A DNA stretch of 22,079 nucleotides from an uncultured Oscillospiraceae bacterium (GTDB taxonomy: Bacteria; Bacillota; Clostridia; Oscillospirales; Oscillospiraceae): assembly GCA_944385065.1 (NCBI GenBank), contig CALWVX010000009.1:1-22079 (forward strand). Reading direction: 5' to 3'. This document shows, piece after piece, positions 1-6,400 of this stretch (position 1 is its first letter; every line of letters begins with the position of its first letter). Under the pieces are notes generated by a model, which made no database searches, was not told the DNA's origin, and worked only from the letters and a program-made list of their open reading frames with translations. The translations under genes and the position numbers were made by a program.

Positions 1-149
1 CTCACCTCCCGGCCGTCCAGCCAGACCGCCAGCGCCCCCGCGTCCCGCTCGTATTTTTCGATCGTCCCCGGGCTGCGTCCGGCCTCCCGCAGATGCAGAG
101 CGAACGACTTGAGTTCCCGGCCGGTGAGTGTGTTCCGTTCCATTCCCAT
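1..149 (-). CDS. Tyrosine recombinase/integrase, N-terminal fragment (cut by window edge)
   Basis: This leftward frame starts with ATG at 149 (an alternative ATG lies at 143) and runs off position 1. A clear GGAGG (157-161 on the opposite strand) lies 7 nt upstream of the 149 start. The 49 visible residues contain LREAGRSPGTIEKYERD followed by ALAVWLDGRE. This is the typical helix pair of the SAM-like core-binding domain at the N-terminus of XerC/XerD and phage-type tyrosine recombinases, which holds the DNA before the C-terminal catalytic domain cuts and rejoins it. The catalytic R-H-R-Y residues lie outside the window, so activity cannot be judged. It diverges from the kinase gene at 356. 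It could be a stand-alone chromosomal recombinase or belong to an element on the left. Nothing seen links it to the attachment site at the right edge. Confidence 0.75.
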   Translation of the reverse strand, partial: MGMERNTLTGRELKSFALHLREAGRSPGTIEKYERDAGALAVWLDGREV

Positions 150-355
150 TGAAATTCCTCCGTCTCATTGAAATCATATTTATTTTATCCGACTTGAAGA
201 AAAATACCGAATGATTTGTTTCGGCGGCCGGGGGAAAATGGCCAGAATCCCGGCATGACTCCATTTTCTCAGCATAAATTTTGAAAAAGTTTAGATTTTT
301 TCCTTTGCCAATTTACATTTTTCCCGTATGCTGAGAAAGAATGGGGGGAGTGGAG
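150..355. other. Divergent intergenic region with an inverted repeat
   Basis: This 206-bp gap between the leftward recombinase and the rightward kinase is AT-rich compared with the genes. It holds the kinase promoter (listed separately) and a perfect 8-bp inverted repeat, GAAAATGG (234-241) and CCATTTTC (261-268), with 19 nt between the arms. The repeat lies upstream of the kinase promoter block, so it could be an operator for a dimeric regulator or a hairpin. On the leftward strand, AT-rich stretches around 170-190 could supply a -10 box for the recombinase, but no convincing -35 is visible. Confidence 0.35.
280..332 (+). promoter_or_regulatory. Promoter of the kinase/regulator operon with probable response-regulator box
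   Basis: A -35-like TTGCCA (305-310) and a -10-like TATGCT (327-332) are 16 nt apart, just upstream of the kinase start at 356. Directly upstream lies TTTGAAAAAG followed by TTTAGATTT (280-298), two half-sites beginning with TTT placed 10 bp apart. Adjacent direct repeats with about one helical turn spacing are the classic binding arrangement of OmpR/PhoB-type regulators. The same 19-bp block, with 18 identities and the same 47-nt distance to the -10 box, occurs before the exporter operon (2553-2605). A looser copy, TTTACATTT, follows at 312-320. Binding by the regulator encoded at 1771-2463 is inferred. Confidence 0.6.
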
Positions 356-1774
356 ATGAAGCGGCAGATCTTTTTCTTTCATATGATCACGCTGCTCCTG
401 TCTCTGGTGATCCTGCTGGGGGTGGGCGGCGGTACGCTCCATTTAGTGCTTCGATTTTATCAGAAGCAGGCGGTTCCGGCTGCGGACAGCCGTTCAGAGC
501 AGGTGCAGGCCGTCCTGGCCGACTGGCCGGAAGACAGCGCGGACTGGAGAGAGCTGGACCATATGCTGGAAGAGCAGAACTATCAGCTGGTGGTGGAGCG
601 GGACCGGCACATTTTGTACTCCTCTCTGGACGGGTTCCAGAGAGAGCTGTACAGCCGGATCGCCTCTGACGCGTCCTGGCCGGAGTCGGGTACGCTGTCC
701 CTTCAGGACCAGGGAATTTATATGGTAGGGCGCAGATGCGGAAATGTGGTTCTGGTGGCCATGATGGAGCCCCAGGTGCCCGAGATGTTCGGTCAGCGCA
801 GGCCGCAGAATGAGGGGCTGATTCTGGCCTTCTTCCTCAGCGGGCTGCTGGCGATTGGGGTGATCGGCGTCCTCAGCCTGATTTTTACCCACTATCAGGT
901 GCGGCAGATGCTCCGGCCGGTGAACGCGCTGGTGCAGGCGGCAAAGCGGGTGGAGGAGGGAAATCTGTCCATGCCGGTGGACTACCGGGGGAACGACGAG
1001 TTTGCCGGGGTGTGCGCCGCTTTTGACCACATGCAGCAGCACCTGCTGGAGGAGCGGGAGAAAAACGCCCACTATGAGCAGGCCCGGACAGAGCTGGTGG
1101 CGGGAATTTCCCACGACCTGCGCACCCCTCTCACCTCAGTCAAGGGGTATTTGAAGGGAATGCAGGACGGAGTGGCCAATACGCCGGAAAAACGGGCGCA
1201 GTATCTGGGAATTGCCTATCAGAAGGCCTGCGACATGGAGCGGCTTCTCCAGCGGCTGTTTTATTTCTCCAAACTAGAGACCGGGAGCCTTCCCTTATTA
1301 CTCAGCGACGTGGACCTGGGTGAGTTCACGGCGCAGTTTGTCCGGGAGGCCCGGCAGGAGCTGTCCCCCTCCGGCGGGCGGGTGGAGCTGCGGGGGGCTC
1401 CCGCGGCTCACCCGGTGCGGGCCGACCCGGAGCAGCTGCTGCGGGTGCTGAACAACCTGAAAGACAATGCGGTTCGGTATGCCGGGGCGGATCCCCTGGT
1501 GCTCACCCTGACCGTCTGGCGGCAGCGGGACCGGGAGTGCATCCGGTTCGCGGACAACGGGCATGGCGTCCCGGAGGAGCAGCTCCCCCATCTGTTTGAG
1601 CGGTTCTGGAGGGGGGACGAGGCCCGGAGCAGTCGGGGCGGCGAGGGAAGCGGACTGGGGCTGTATATTGCCAAATACATCATGGAGGCCCACGGCGGGA
1701 CCATTGCCGCGAAGAATGATCACGGGCTTGTGTTTGAACTGGAACTGCCCTGTGCGGAGGTGGAGCAGAAATGA
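356..1774 (+). CDS. Membrane sensor histidine kinase (HAMP/HisKA/HATPase)
   Basis: This is a 472-residue sensor kinase that autophosphorylates on histidine and passes the phosphate to the regulator encoded next. I chose ATG 356 because GGGGGAG lies a few bases upstream; an in-frame ATG at 341 would add only five residues and has no ribosome site. Visible order: membrane segment at about 6-30, an extracytoplasmic loop of roughly 120 residues, second membrane segment at about 155-180, and a HAMP linker at about 181-232. The dimerization box SHDLRTPLT follows, with phospho-acceptor His253. The ATPase domain has an N box (LKDNAVRY, about 367), a G1 box (DNGHGVP), an F box (LFERFWRGD) and a G2 box (GSGLGL). 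All key motifs are intact. Its stop overlaps the regulator start (ATGA at 1771-1774), so the two are translationally coupled. Kinase-first order is less common for OmpR-type pairs. The signal sensed is unknown; envelope stress or a peptide is a guess based on the neighbouring exporter. Confidence 0.93.
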   Translation: MKRQIFFFHMITLLLSLVILLGVGGGTLHLVLRFYQKQAVPAADSRSEQVQAVLADWPEDSADWRELDHMLEEQNYQLVVERDRHILYSSLDGFQRELYSRIASDASWPESGTLSLQDQGIYMVGRRCGNVVLVAMMEPQVPEMFGQRRPQNEGLILAFFLSGLLAIGVIGVLSLIFTHYQVRQMLRPVNALVQAAKRVEEGNLSMPVDYRGNDEFAGVCAAFDHMQQHLLEEREKNAHYEQARTELVAGISHDLRTPLTSVKGYLKGMQDGVANTPEKRAQYLGIAYQKACDMERLLQRLFYFSKLETGSLPLLLSDVDLGEFTAQFVREARQELSPSGGRVELRGAPAAHPVRADPEQLLRVLNNLKDNAVRYAGADPLVLTLTVWRQRDRECIRFADNGHGVPEEQLPHLFERFWRGDEARSSRGGEGSGLGLYIAKYIMEAHGGTIAAKNDHGLVFELELPCAEVEQK

Positions 1775-2463
1775 GTAAAATCTTAATTGCAGAAGATGAT
1801 CAGGAGATCGCCATGCTGGAGCGGGACTATCTGGAGATCGAGGGATTTCAGACCGAGGTGGTCGCCGACGGGGAAAAGGCGGAGACGGCGGCCCTATCCG
1901 GCGGCTATGACCTGATTCTGCTGGATCTGATGCTGCCCGGCCGCAGCGGCTATGAGATCTGCCGCCGCATCCGGGACCAGGTGGATGTGCCCATTCTGAT
2001 GGTCACCGCCCGCACCGAGTCGGTGGACAAAATCCGGGGCCTGGGCCTGGGGGCGGATGACTACATCGGAAAACCCTTTGACCCGGCGGAGTTGGTGGCC
2101 CGGGTGAAGTCCCATCTGTTCCGGTATCAGCGGCTGACCGGCGGCCGGAGCGAGGACGATGGAGTGATCCAGGTGGGCGATCTGCGCATCTTCCCCCAGA
2201 GCTGGAAGGTGTTCAAAGGGGATCGGGAGATCAAGATGCCCAACCGGGAGTTTGAGCTGTTGAAGTTCCTGGCGGAAAACCCCAACATTGTCTTTTCCAA
2301 GGAGCAGCTGTTCGAGCGCATCTGGGGCTATGACTATGTGGGGGACAGCGCCACCGTCACCGTCCACGTGGGCCGCATCCGGGACAAGATTGAGGATGAC
2401 TCCGCCCATCCCAAAGTGATCGAGACGGTGTGGGGGGCGGGATACCGGCTGAACCGGACTTGA
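1771..2463 (+). CDS. OmpR/PhoB-family response regulator
   Basis: This 230-residue cytoplasmic transcription factor is paired with the kinase upstream. The receiver domain (1-118) shows the acidic pair Asp9/Asp10, phospho-acceptor Asp52 in LLDLMLPG, Thr79 and Lys101, so it should be fully phosphorylatable. After a short linker, residues about 131-228 form a winged-helix DNA-binding domain of the OmpR type, recognisable from NREFELLKFLAENP, SKEQLFERIWGYDY, the recognition helix VTVHVGRIRDKIE, and the C-terminal hairpin TVWGAGYRL. The length is normal for the family. The gene starts inside the kinase stop codon and ends 10 nt before a strong terminator. Matching tandem-repeat boxes before its own operon (280-298) and before the exporter operon (2553-2571) are its most likely binding sites. 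It probably autoregulates and switches on the downstream ABC exporter; this is inferred from position and the shared motif. Confidence 0.95.
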   Translation: MSKILIAEDDQEIAMLERDYLEIEGFQTEVVADGEKAETAALSGGYDLILLDLMLPGRSGYEICRRIRDQVDVPILMVTARTESVDKIRGLGLGADDYIGKPFDPAELVARVKSHLFRYQRLTGGRSEDDGVIQVGDLRIFPQSWKVFKGDREIKMPNREFELLKFLAENPNIVFSKEQLFERIWGYDYVGDSATVTVHVGRIRDKIEDDSAHPKVIETVWGAGYRLNRT

Positions 2464-2473
2464 AAAAGCAGAC

Positions 2474-2502
2474 AAAAAGAGCGGAGATTTTCCGCTCTTT
2501 TT
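2474..2502 (+). terminator. Intrinsic terminator after the kinase/regulator operon
   Basis: A perfect 12-bp stem (AAAAAGAGCGGA, loop GATTT, TCCGCTCTTTTT) lies 10 nt after the regulator stop and ends in a T run. The A run on the other side means it could also stop leftward transcription. It separates the two-component operon from the exporter operon, which therefore needs its own promoter. Confidence 0.9.
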
Positions 2503-2552
2503 GTATGCTTTTGCGAAAATTGGACAAACTCCAGAAATTATTTGCACTCTGC

Positions 2553-2605
2553 TTTGAAAAAGTTTCGATTTCCTCCGTCCCCTGTTGAGATTTGGCCGCT
2601 ACAAT
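2553..2605 (+). promoter_or_regulatory. Promoter of the ABC exporter operon with the matching regulator box
   Basis: TTTGAAAAAG and TTTCGATTT (2553-2571) repeat the box before the kinase gene with one difference in 19 bases. A good -10 box, TACAAT (2600-2605), lies exactly 47 nt from the start of the block, the same distance as at the first promoter. No recognisable -35 box sits at the expected place (TCCCCT around 2578-2583), which suits an activator-dependent promoter. A weaker copy, TTGAGATTT, sits at 2585-2593, 22 bp downstream of TTTCGATTT as in the first promoter. Activation by the phosphorylated OmpR-type regulator is inferred. The leader to the adaptor start is about 45 nt. Confidence 0.6.
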
Positions 2606-2657
2606 GAAACGGCAATCAAGCCCAAGCAGGTCCATGAGAAAGGACGGTTGATCTAGG

Positions 2658-4322
2658 ATGAAACTTGCCATGAAAGAACGGCTGGCCGCCGCCGGAGAAA
2701 AGCTGAAGCTGCCGGGAAGAGGCGGCCCGAAGCAGAAACCCGGAAAAAAGAGAAGATGGAAAAAACTGGCCGTGGTCGCAGTGGCCCTGGCAGTAGCCGC
2801 CGGGGTGTGCTGGCAGGCGCTCAAGCCCAGCCAGAGCGCCGCGGCGGATGTGACCTATACCACCGCCGCAGTGGAGCGCCGAAACATTACCTCCCAGATT
2901 ACCGGCAGCGGAACGATGGAGGCGGCCGACTCCTATTCTGTGACCACGCTGCTGGAGGACACCATCCTCACCGCTGATTTTGAGGAGGGAGATGAGGTGG
3001 AGGAGGGCACCATTCTGTATACGATCGACTCCTCCGACGCGGCCAACTCCCTGGAACAGGCGGAAATATCTCTGAGCCAGTCGGAGCGCAGCTACCAGAA
3101 CACCATGGAGACCCTGGAGGATCTGACCATTACGTCCCCTGTGAGCGGACAGGTGTACTCCATTGATGTGGAGGTGGGAGATGAGGTCAGCGCGGGGGAG
3201 ACGGTGGCCACAATCCGGGACTCGAATACCATGAGCCTGGAGGTCACCTTTCCCGCTGACGACGCAGCCTCCTTCTATGTGGGGCAGAGCGCCACGGTCA
3301 CCCTGGACTCCACCTTTGAGACCCTCACCGGCACCATCAGCGAGATCAGCGGCACGGACACGGTGCTCTCCGGCAACGTGATCGTCCGATCGGTGACAAT
3401 CGATGTCAGCAACCCGGGCGGCCTGTCCACCTCCCAGACGGCCAGTGCATCGGTGGGCGAAGTGACCAGTACCGGAAGCGGCACCTTTGCCTACAGAGAG
3501 GAGGAAACCGTTGCGGCAGAGATCTCCGGTGAGGTGAGTGCCATCCAAGTCGCCGAAGGAGATCAGGTTTCTGAGAATCAGACTTTGATTGTTCTGACCA
3601 GCGACGATCTGGATGACACTGTGCAGAGCGCACAGGACAGTCTGCGCAACGCCCAAATTTCCTACGAGAATCAGACGGAGCAGCTGGATGACTACACCAT
3701 CACCGCCCCGATCAAGGGGACCATTGTGGATAAATATTACAACGCCGGCGAGATCACCGAATCCAACGCCGTATTGTGCACCATCTATGACCTGTCCTAT
3801 CTTACCATGACCCTCAACGTGGATGAGCTGGACATCGCCAGCATTGAGGTGGGGCAGAGCGTCTCCATTGTGGCTGACGCTGTGGAGGATACCACATATG
3901 AGGGGATTGTCACCAAGGTAAGCGTGGCGGGAACTTCCAGCGGCAGCGCCACCACCTACCCCGTCACCATCCGCATTGACGAGACCGAAGGCCTGCTGCC
4001 CGGCATGAGTGTGGATGCCACGATTACCCTGGACAGCGCCGAGGATGTATTGTCCATTCCCTCCGCCGCTCTGAATCGTGGGGATACCGTACTGGTCACC
4101 GCCGACTCCCCCAGCGCGGTCAACGGGACGCTGGTGGAATCTTCCACCGAGGGGGGGCAGGACTACTACTCGGTGGAGGTTACCACAGGAGTCAGCGGCG
4201 ATGACTACATTGAAATTGTCTCCGGCCTGCAGGAGGGGGACACGGTGGCCTATATTCCCACCAGCTCCTCGGACAGCGGCTTTGCCATGATGGGCGGCAT
4301 GCCCGGCGGACCCGGATTCTAA
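2658..4322 (+). CDS. HlyD/MacA-like membrane-fusion (adaptor) protein with duplicated core
   Basis: This 554-residue periplasmic-type adaptor works with the ABC ATPase and permease that follow. The N-terminus is basic and cytoplasmic, then a single membrane anchor (about 35-54) precedes a large extracytoplasmic part. The core occurs twice in tandem. At about 83-272, a lipoyl-like half (EEGDEVEEGTILYTID), a short coiled segment, and a second half (TITSPVSGQVYS, VEVGDEVSAGETVATI) are followed by a beta-barrel part (YVGQSATVTLD). At about 274-455 the same order recurs (VAEGDQVSENQTLIVL, coil, TITAPIKGTIVD, VLCTIYD, EVGQSVSIVAD). A membrane-proximal domain and a Met/Gly-rich tail (AMMGGMPGGPGF) end the protein. 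It is longer than the usual 350-420 residue MacA-like adaptors because of this duplication. ATG 2658 is preceded by AAGGA at a long 13-nt spacing; ATG 2670 is an alternative start. The next gene begins 12 nt after the stop. Confidence 0.88.
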   Translation: MKLAMKERLAAAGEKLKLPGRGGPKQKPGKKRRWKKLAVVAVALAVAAGVCWQALKPSQSAAADVTYTTAAVERRNITSQITGSGTMEAADSYSVTTLLEDTILTADFEEGDEVEEGTILYTIDSSDAANSLEQAEISLSQSERSYQNTMETLEDLTITSPVSGQVYSIDVEVGDEVSAGETVATIRDSNTMSLEVTFPADDAASFYVGQSATVTLDSTFETLTGTISEISGTDTVLSGNVIVRSVTIDVSNPGGLSTSQTASASVGEVTSTGSGTFAYREEETVAAEISGEVSAIQVAEGDQVSENQTLIVLTSDDLDDTVQSAQDSLRNAQISYENQTEQLDDYTITAPIKGTIVDKYYNAGEITESNAVLCTIYDLSYLTMTLNVDELDIASIEVGQSVSIVADAVEDTTYEGIVTKVSVAGTSSGSATTYPVTIRIDETEGLLPGMSVDATITLDSAEDVLSIPSAALNRGDTVLVTADSPSAVNGTLVESSTEGGQDYYSVEVTTGVSGDDYIEIVSGLQEGDTVAYIPTSSSDSGFAMMGGMPGGPGF

Positions 4323-4334
4323 GGAGGTGCGGCC

Positions 4335-5078
4335 ATGAATGCGCTCATTGAATTTCAGCAGGTGTGCAAGTATTACTATATGGGAGATACCACCGTCACC
4401 GCCGCGGATCACATCTGCTTTCAGATTTATCGCGGAGAGTTTGTGGCCATTGTGGGGTCCTCGGGGTCGGGCAAATCCACCTGCATGAACATCATCGGGT
4501 GCCTGGACGTTCCCTCCGAGGGGATCTACCTCCTGAACGGCAAGGATGTGGGCCAGATGAACAAAAATCAGCTGGCCGAGATCCGCAACGAGCTGCTGGG
4601 CTTTATCTTTCAGCAGTACAATCTGCTGCCCAAGCTGAATCTGGTGGAGAATGTGGAGGTCCCGCTGATGTACGCCGGCGTTCCCAAGGGGGAGCGCCGG
4701 GAGCGGGCCAGGGCCGCCCTGGAGCAGGTGGGCCTGGGGGACAAGTGGCGGCACAAGCCCATGGAGCTGTCCGGCGGCCAGCAGCAGCGGGTGTCCATTG
4801 CCCGGGCGCTGGTAGGCAACCCCTCGGTTATTCTGGCTGATGAGCCGACGGGGGCGCTGGATTCCCGGACCGGCCGGGAGGTGCTGGCCATGCTTCAGGA
4901 CATTCATCGCCGGGGGAACACGGTGGTCCTCATCACCCACGACAACTCCATTGCCGTTCAGGCGCAGCGGATCATCCGTCTGGAGGATGGGCATGTGGTC
5001 TACGACGGCCCCTCCGACGCCCCAGAGGCGGTGGTGGTTACCCCCCGGGCGGCAGGCGGAGGAGGGAGGCCGGCATGA
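4335..5078 (+). CDS. MacB/LolD-type ABC transporter ATP-binding protein
   Basis: This 247-residue cytoplasmic ATPase powers the exporter. It has Walker A GSSGSGKST (41-49), Q-loop IFQQYNLLPK (Gln93), signature LSGGQQQR (from 145), Walker B VILADEPTGALD (Glu170) and the switch His202 in LITHD. The layout and the phrase EPTGALDSRTG are typical of the MacB/LolD/FtsE branch, which drives mechanotransmission-type export rather than uptake. An ideal AGGAGG lies 7 nt before the ATG, starting at the adaptor stop codon. The 3' end overlaps the permease start by 4 nt (ATGA, 5075-5078). The last 30 residues (about 218-247) are a variable Pro/Ala/Gly-rich extension. Substrate unknown; antimicrobial peptides, toxins or lipids are known for related systems such as YknWXYZ and MacAB. 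Confidence 0.94.
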   Translation: MNALIEFQQVCKYYYMGDTTVTAADHICFQIYRGEFVAIVGSSGSGKSTCMNIIGCLDVPSEGIYLLNGKDVGQMNKNQLAEIRNELLGFIFQQYNLLPKLNLVENVEVPLMYAGVPKGERRERARAALEQVGLGDKWRHKPMELSGGQQQRVSIARALVGNPSVILADEPTGALDSRTGREVLAMLQDIHRRGNTVVLITHDNSIAVQAQRIIRLEDGHVVYDGPSDAPEAVVVTPRAAGGGGRPA

Positions 5079-6265
5079 GCATCGTGGAATCTCTGGAGCT
5101 GGCCGTCAAGAACATTGTCTCCAGCAAGGTGCGCACGGTTCTGACCATGCTGGGCATTATCATCGGCGTGGCGGCGGTCATTGTCATTGTGGGCCTGGGC
5201 AACGGCCTGGAGGGCTATGTCACCGACAGCTTTTCCGACATGGGCACCAACACCCTCACCGTCACTGTCATGTCCCGGGGCTCCACCCGCTCTCTGGATG
5301 TGGAGGATATGTATGATATTGTGGAGGAGAACAGCGAGTATCTGGACCTGTGTTCGCCCTCTGTTGCCATGTCGGGTTATGTGAAGATCGGCTCTGACAC
5401 GGTGGACAGCACCTCATCTCTGGGAGTGAGTGAGGATTACTTTGAAATTGCCGGGGTGTCGGTGGCGCAGGGCCGGGGCCTGCAGTACAGCGATATGGCC
5501 ACCCGGGCCAAGGTGTGCGTCATCGGCGCCTATCTGAACCAGGCCTACTTTGGAGGAAACGCTGTGGGGCAGACTCTCCGGGTGGGGGGACAGAGTCTGG
5601 AGATCGTGGGCGTGCTGGCCCAGCAGGATGAAGAACTGGAGGAGGGAGGCAGCGATGACTGCCTGTACCTGCCCTATACCACTGCCGAGCGGATTACCGG
5701 CGAGGCCAGCACCTATACCATCACCATGAAGGACGAGAACTATATTGATGAGAGCGTCGCGGCGCTGGAGTCATCTCTTTACGCTGTTTTTGCCAGCGAT
5801 GACTACTATACTGTGACCAGCATGTCTGAAATGCTGGAGACCATGACCAGTATGATCAATATTCTGGTGGGAGTCTTGGCGGGCATCGCCGCCATCTCCC
5901 TGGTGGTAGGCGGCATCGGCATCATGAACATTATGCTGGTGTCCGTCACTGAGCGCACCCGGGAGATCGGCATCCGCAAGTCCCTGGGAGCCAAGGAGCG
6001 ATATATCATGCAGCAGTTTGTCATCGAGGCGGCGGCTACCAGCGCTTTGGGCGGAATCATCGGAATTCTGTTGGGAGACGGACTGTCGGTGATTGCCTCC
6101 ACCGTCATTGCCCGGGTGATGGAGGAGACCTTGACTGTCTCTCCCACTCTGGCGGCGGTGGCACTGGCCTTCGGCATCTCGGTGGGGATCGGCATCCTAT
6201 TCGGCTACCTGCCCGCCAAAAAGGCTGCCCGGCTCAACCCCATCGACGCGCTGCACTACGATTGA
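5075..6265 (+). CDS. MacB/FtsX-type ABC transporter permease
   Basis: This 396-residue inner-membrane partner of the ATPase has the MacB layout. The first membrane helix (about 19-42, in VRTVLTMLGIIIGVAAVIVIVGLGNG) is followed by an extracytoplasmic MacB-PCD-like domain of about 230 residues (from TNTLTVTV to the SMSEMLETM region). A C-terminal FtsX domain with three membrane helices (about 272-297, 323-350, 358-382) follows. The conserved cytoplasmic phrase TERTREIGIRKSLGAK and the ending PAKKAARLNPIDALHYD are family hallmarks. The start overlaps the ATPase stop by 4 nt. Together with the adaptor it makes a complete tripartite Gram-positive system without an outer-membrane part. It is the last gene of the operon, and no intrinsic terminator is seen before the repeat at 6270, so some read-through into the SLH gene is possible. 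Confidence 0.94.
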   Translation: MSIVESLELAVKNIVSSKVRTVLTMLGIIIGVAAVIVIVGLGNGLEGYVTDSFSDMGTNTLTVTVMSRGSTRSLDVEDMYDIVEENSEYLDLCSPSVAMSGYVKIGSDTVDSTSSLGVSEDYFEIAGVSVAQGRGLQYSDMATRAKVCVIGAYLNQAYFGGNAVGQTLRVGGQSLEIVGVLAQQDEELEEGGSDDCLYLPYTTAERITGEASTYTITMKDENYIDESVAALESSLYAVFASDDYYTVTSMSEMLETMTSMINILVGVLAGIAAISLVVGGIGIMNIMLVSVTERTREIGIRKSLGAKERYIMQQFVIEAAATSALGGIIGILLGDGLSVIASTVIARVMEETLTVSPTLAAVALAFGISVGIGILFGYLPAKKAARLNPIDALHYD

Positions 6266-6269
6266 ATCT

Positions 6270-6380
6270 AGAGTGGAGAGCGAAGAGTGAAGAGTGGAGA
6301 GAAGGAATTCGCCGCAGGCGAATGATTAAAAAGGTCTGGCTCCGCCGGACACCATATCTTCACGCTCAACTCTTCACTCT
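6270..6380. repeat. MITE-like palindromic intergenic repeat
   Basis: This 111-bp unit has imperfect terminal inverted repeats: AGAGTGGAGAGCGAAGAGTG... on the left (6270-6293) and the inverse copy ending CTCTTCACTCT... on the right (6357-6380), about 19 of 24 bases matching. Inside are two compact hairpins: ATTCGCC-GCA-GGCGAAT (6307-6323) and GTCTGGC-TCC-GCCGGAC (6334-6350, one T/G pair). It contains no gene. It starts 5 nt after the permease stop and ends 4 nt before the ribosome site of the next gene, so it makes up essentially the whole gap. Small non-autonomous elements with this layout are usually dispersed in a genome; the copy number here cannot be seen. Confidence 0.65.
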
Positions 6381-6400
6381 CACCAGAAAGGATGTTGTAT

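Noticed and set aside
2616..4994. A 792-codon minus-strand frame opposite the adaptor and ATPase genes
   Set aside because: It spans two convincing genes and their junction, has a Gly/His-rich composition and no recognisable motif; a shadow of GC-biased codons.
6355..6360. TATCTT inside the palindromic repeat as a -10 box for the SLH gene
   Set aside because: No acceptable -35 element lies 15-19 nt upstream, and the match is inside a terminal inverted repeat. I cannot support a promoter here.
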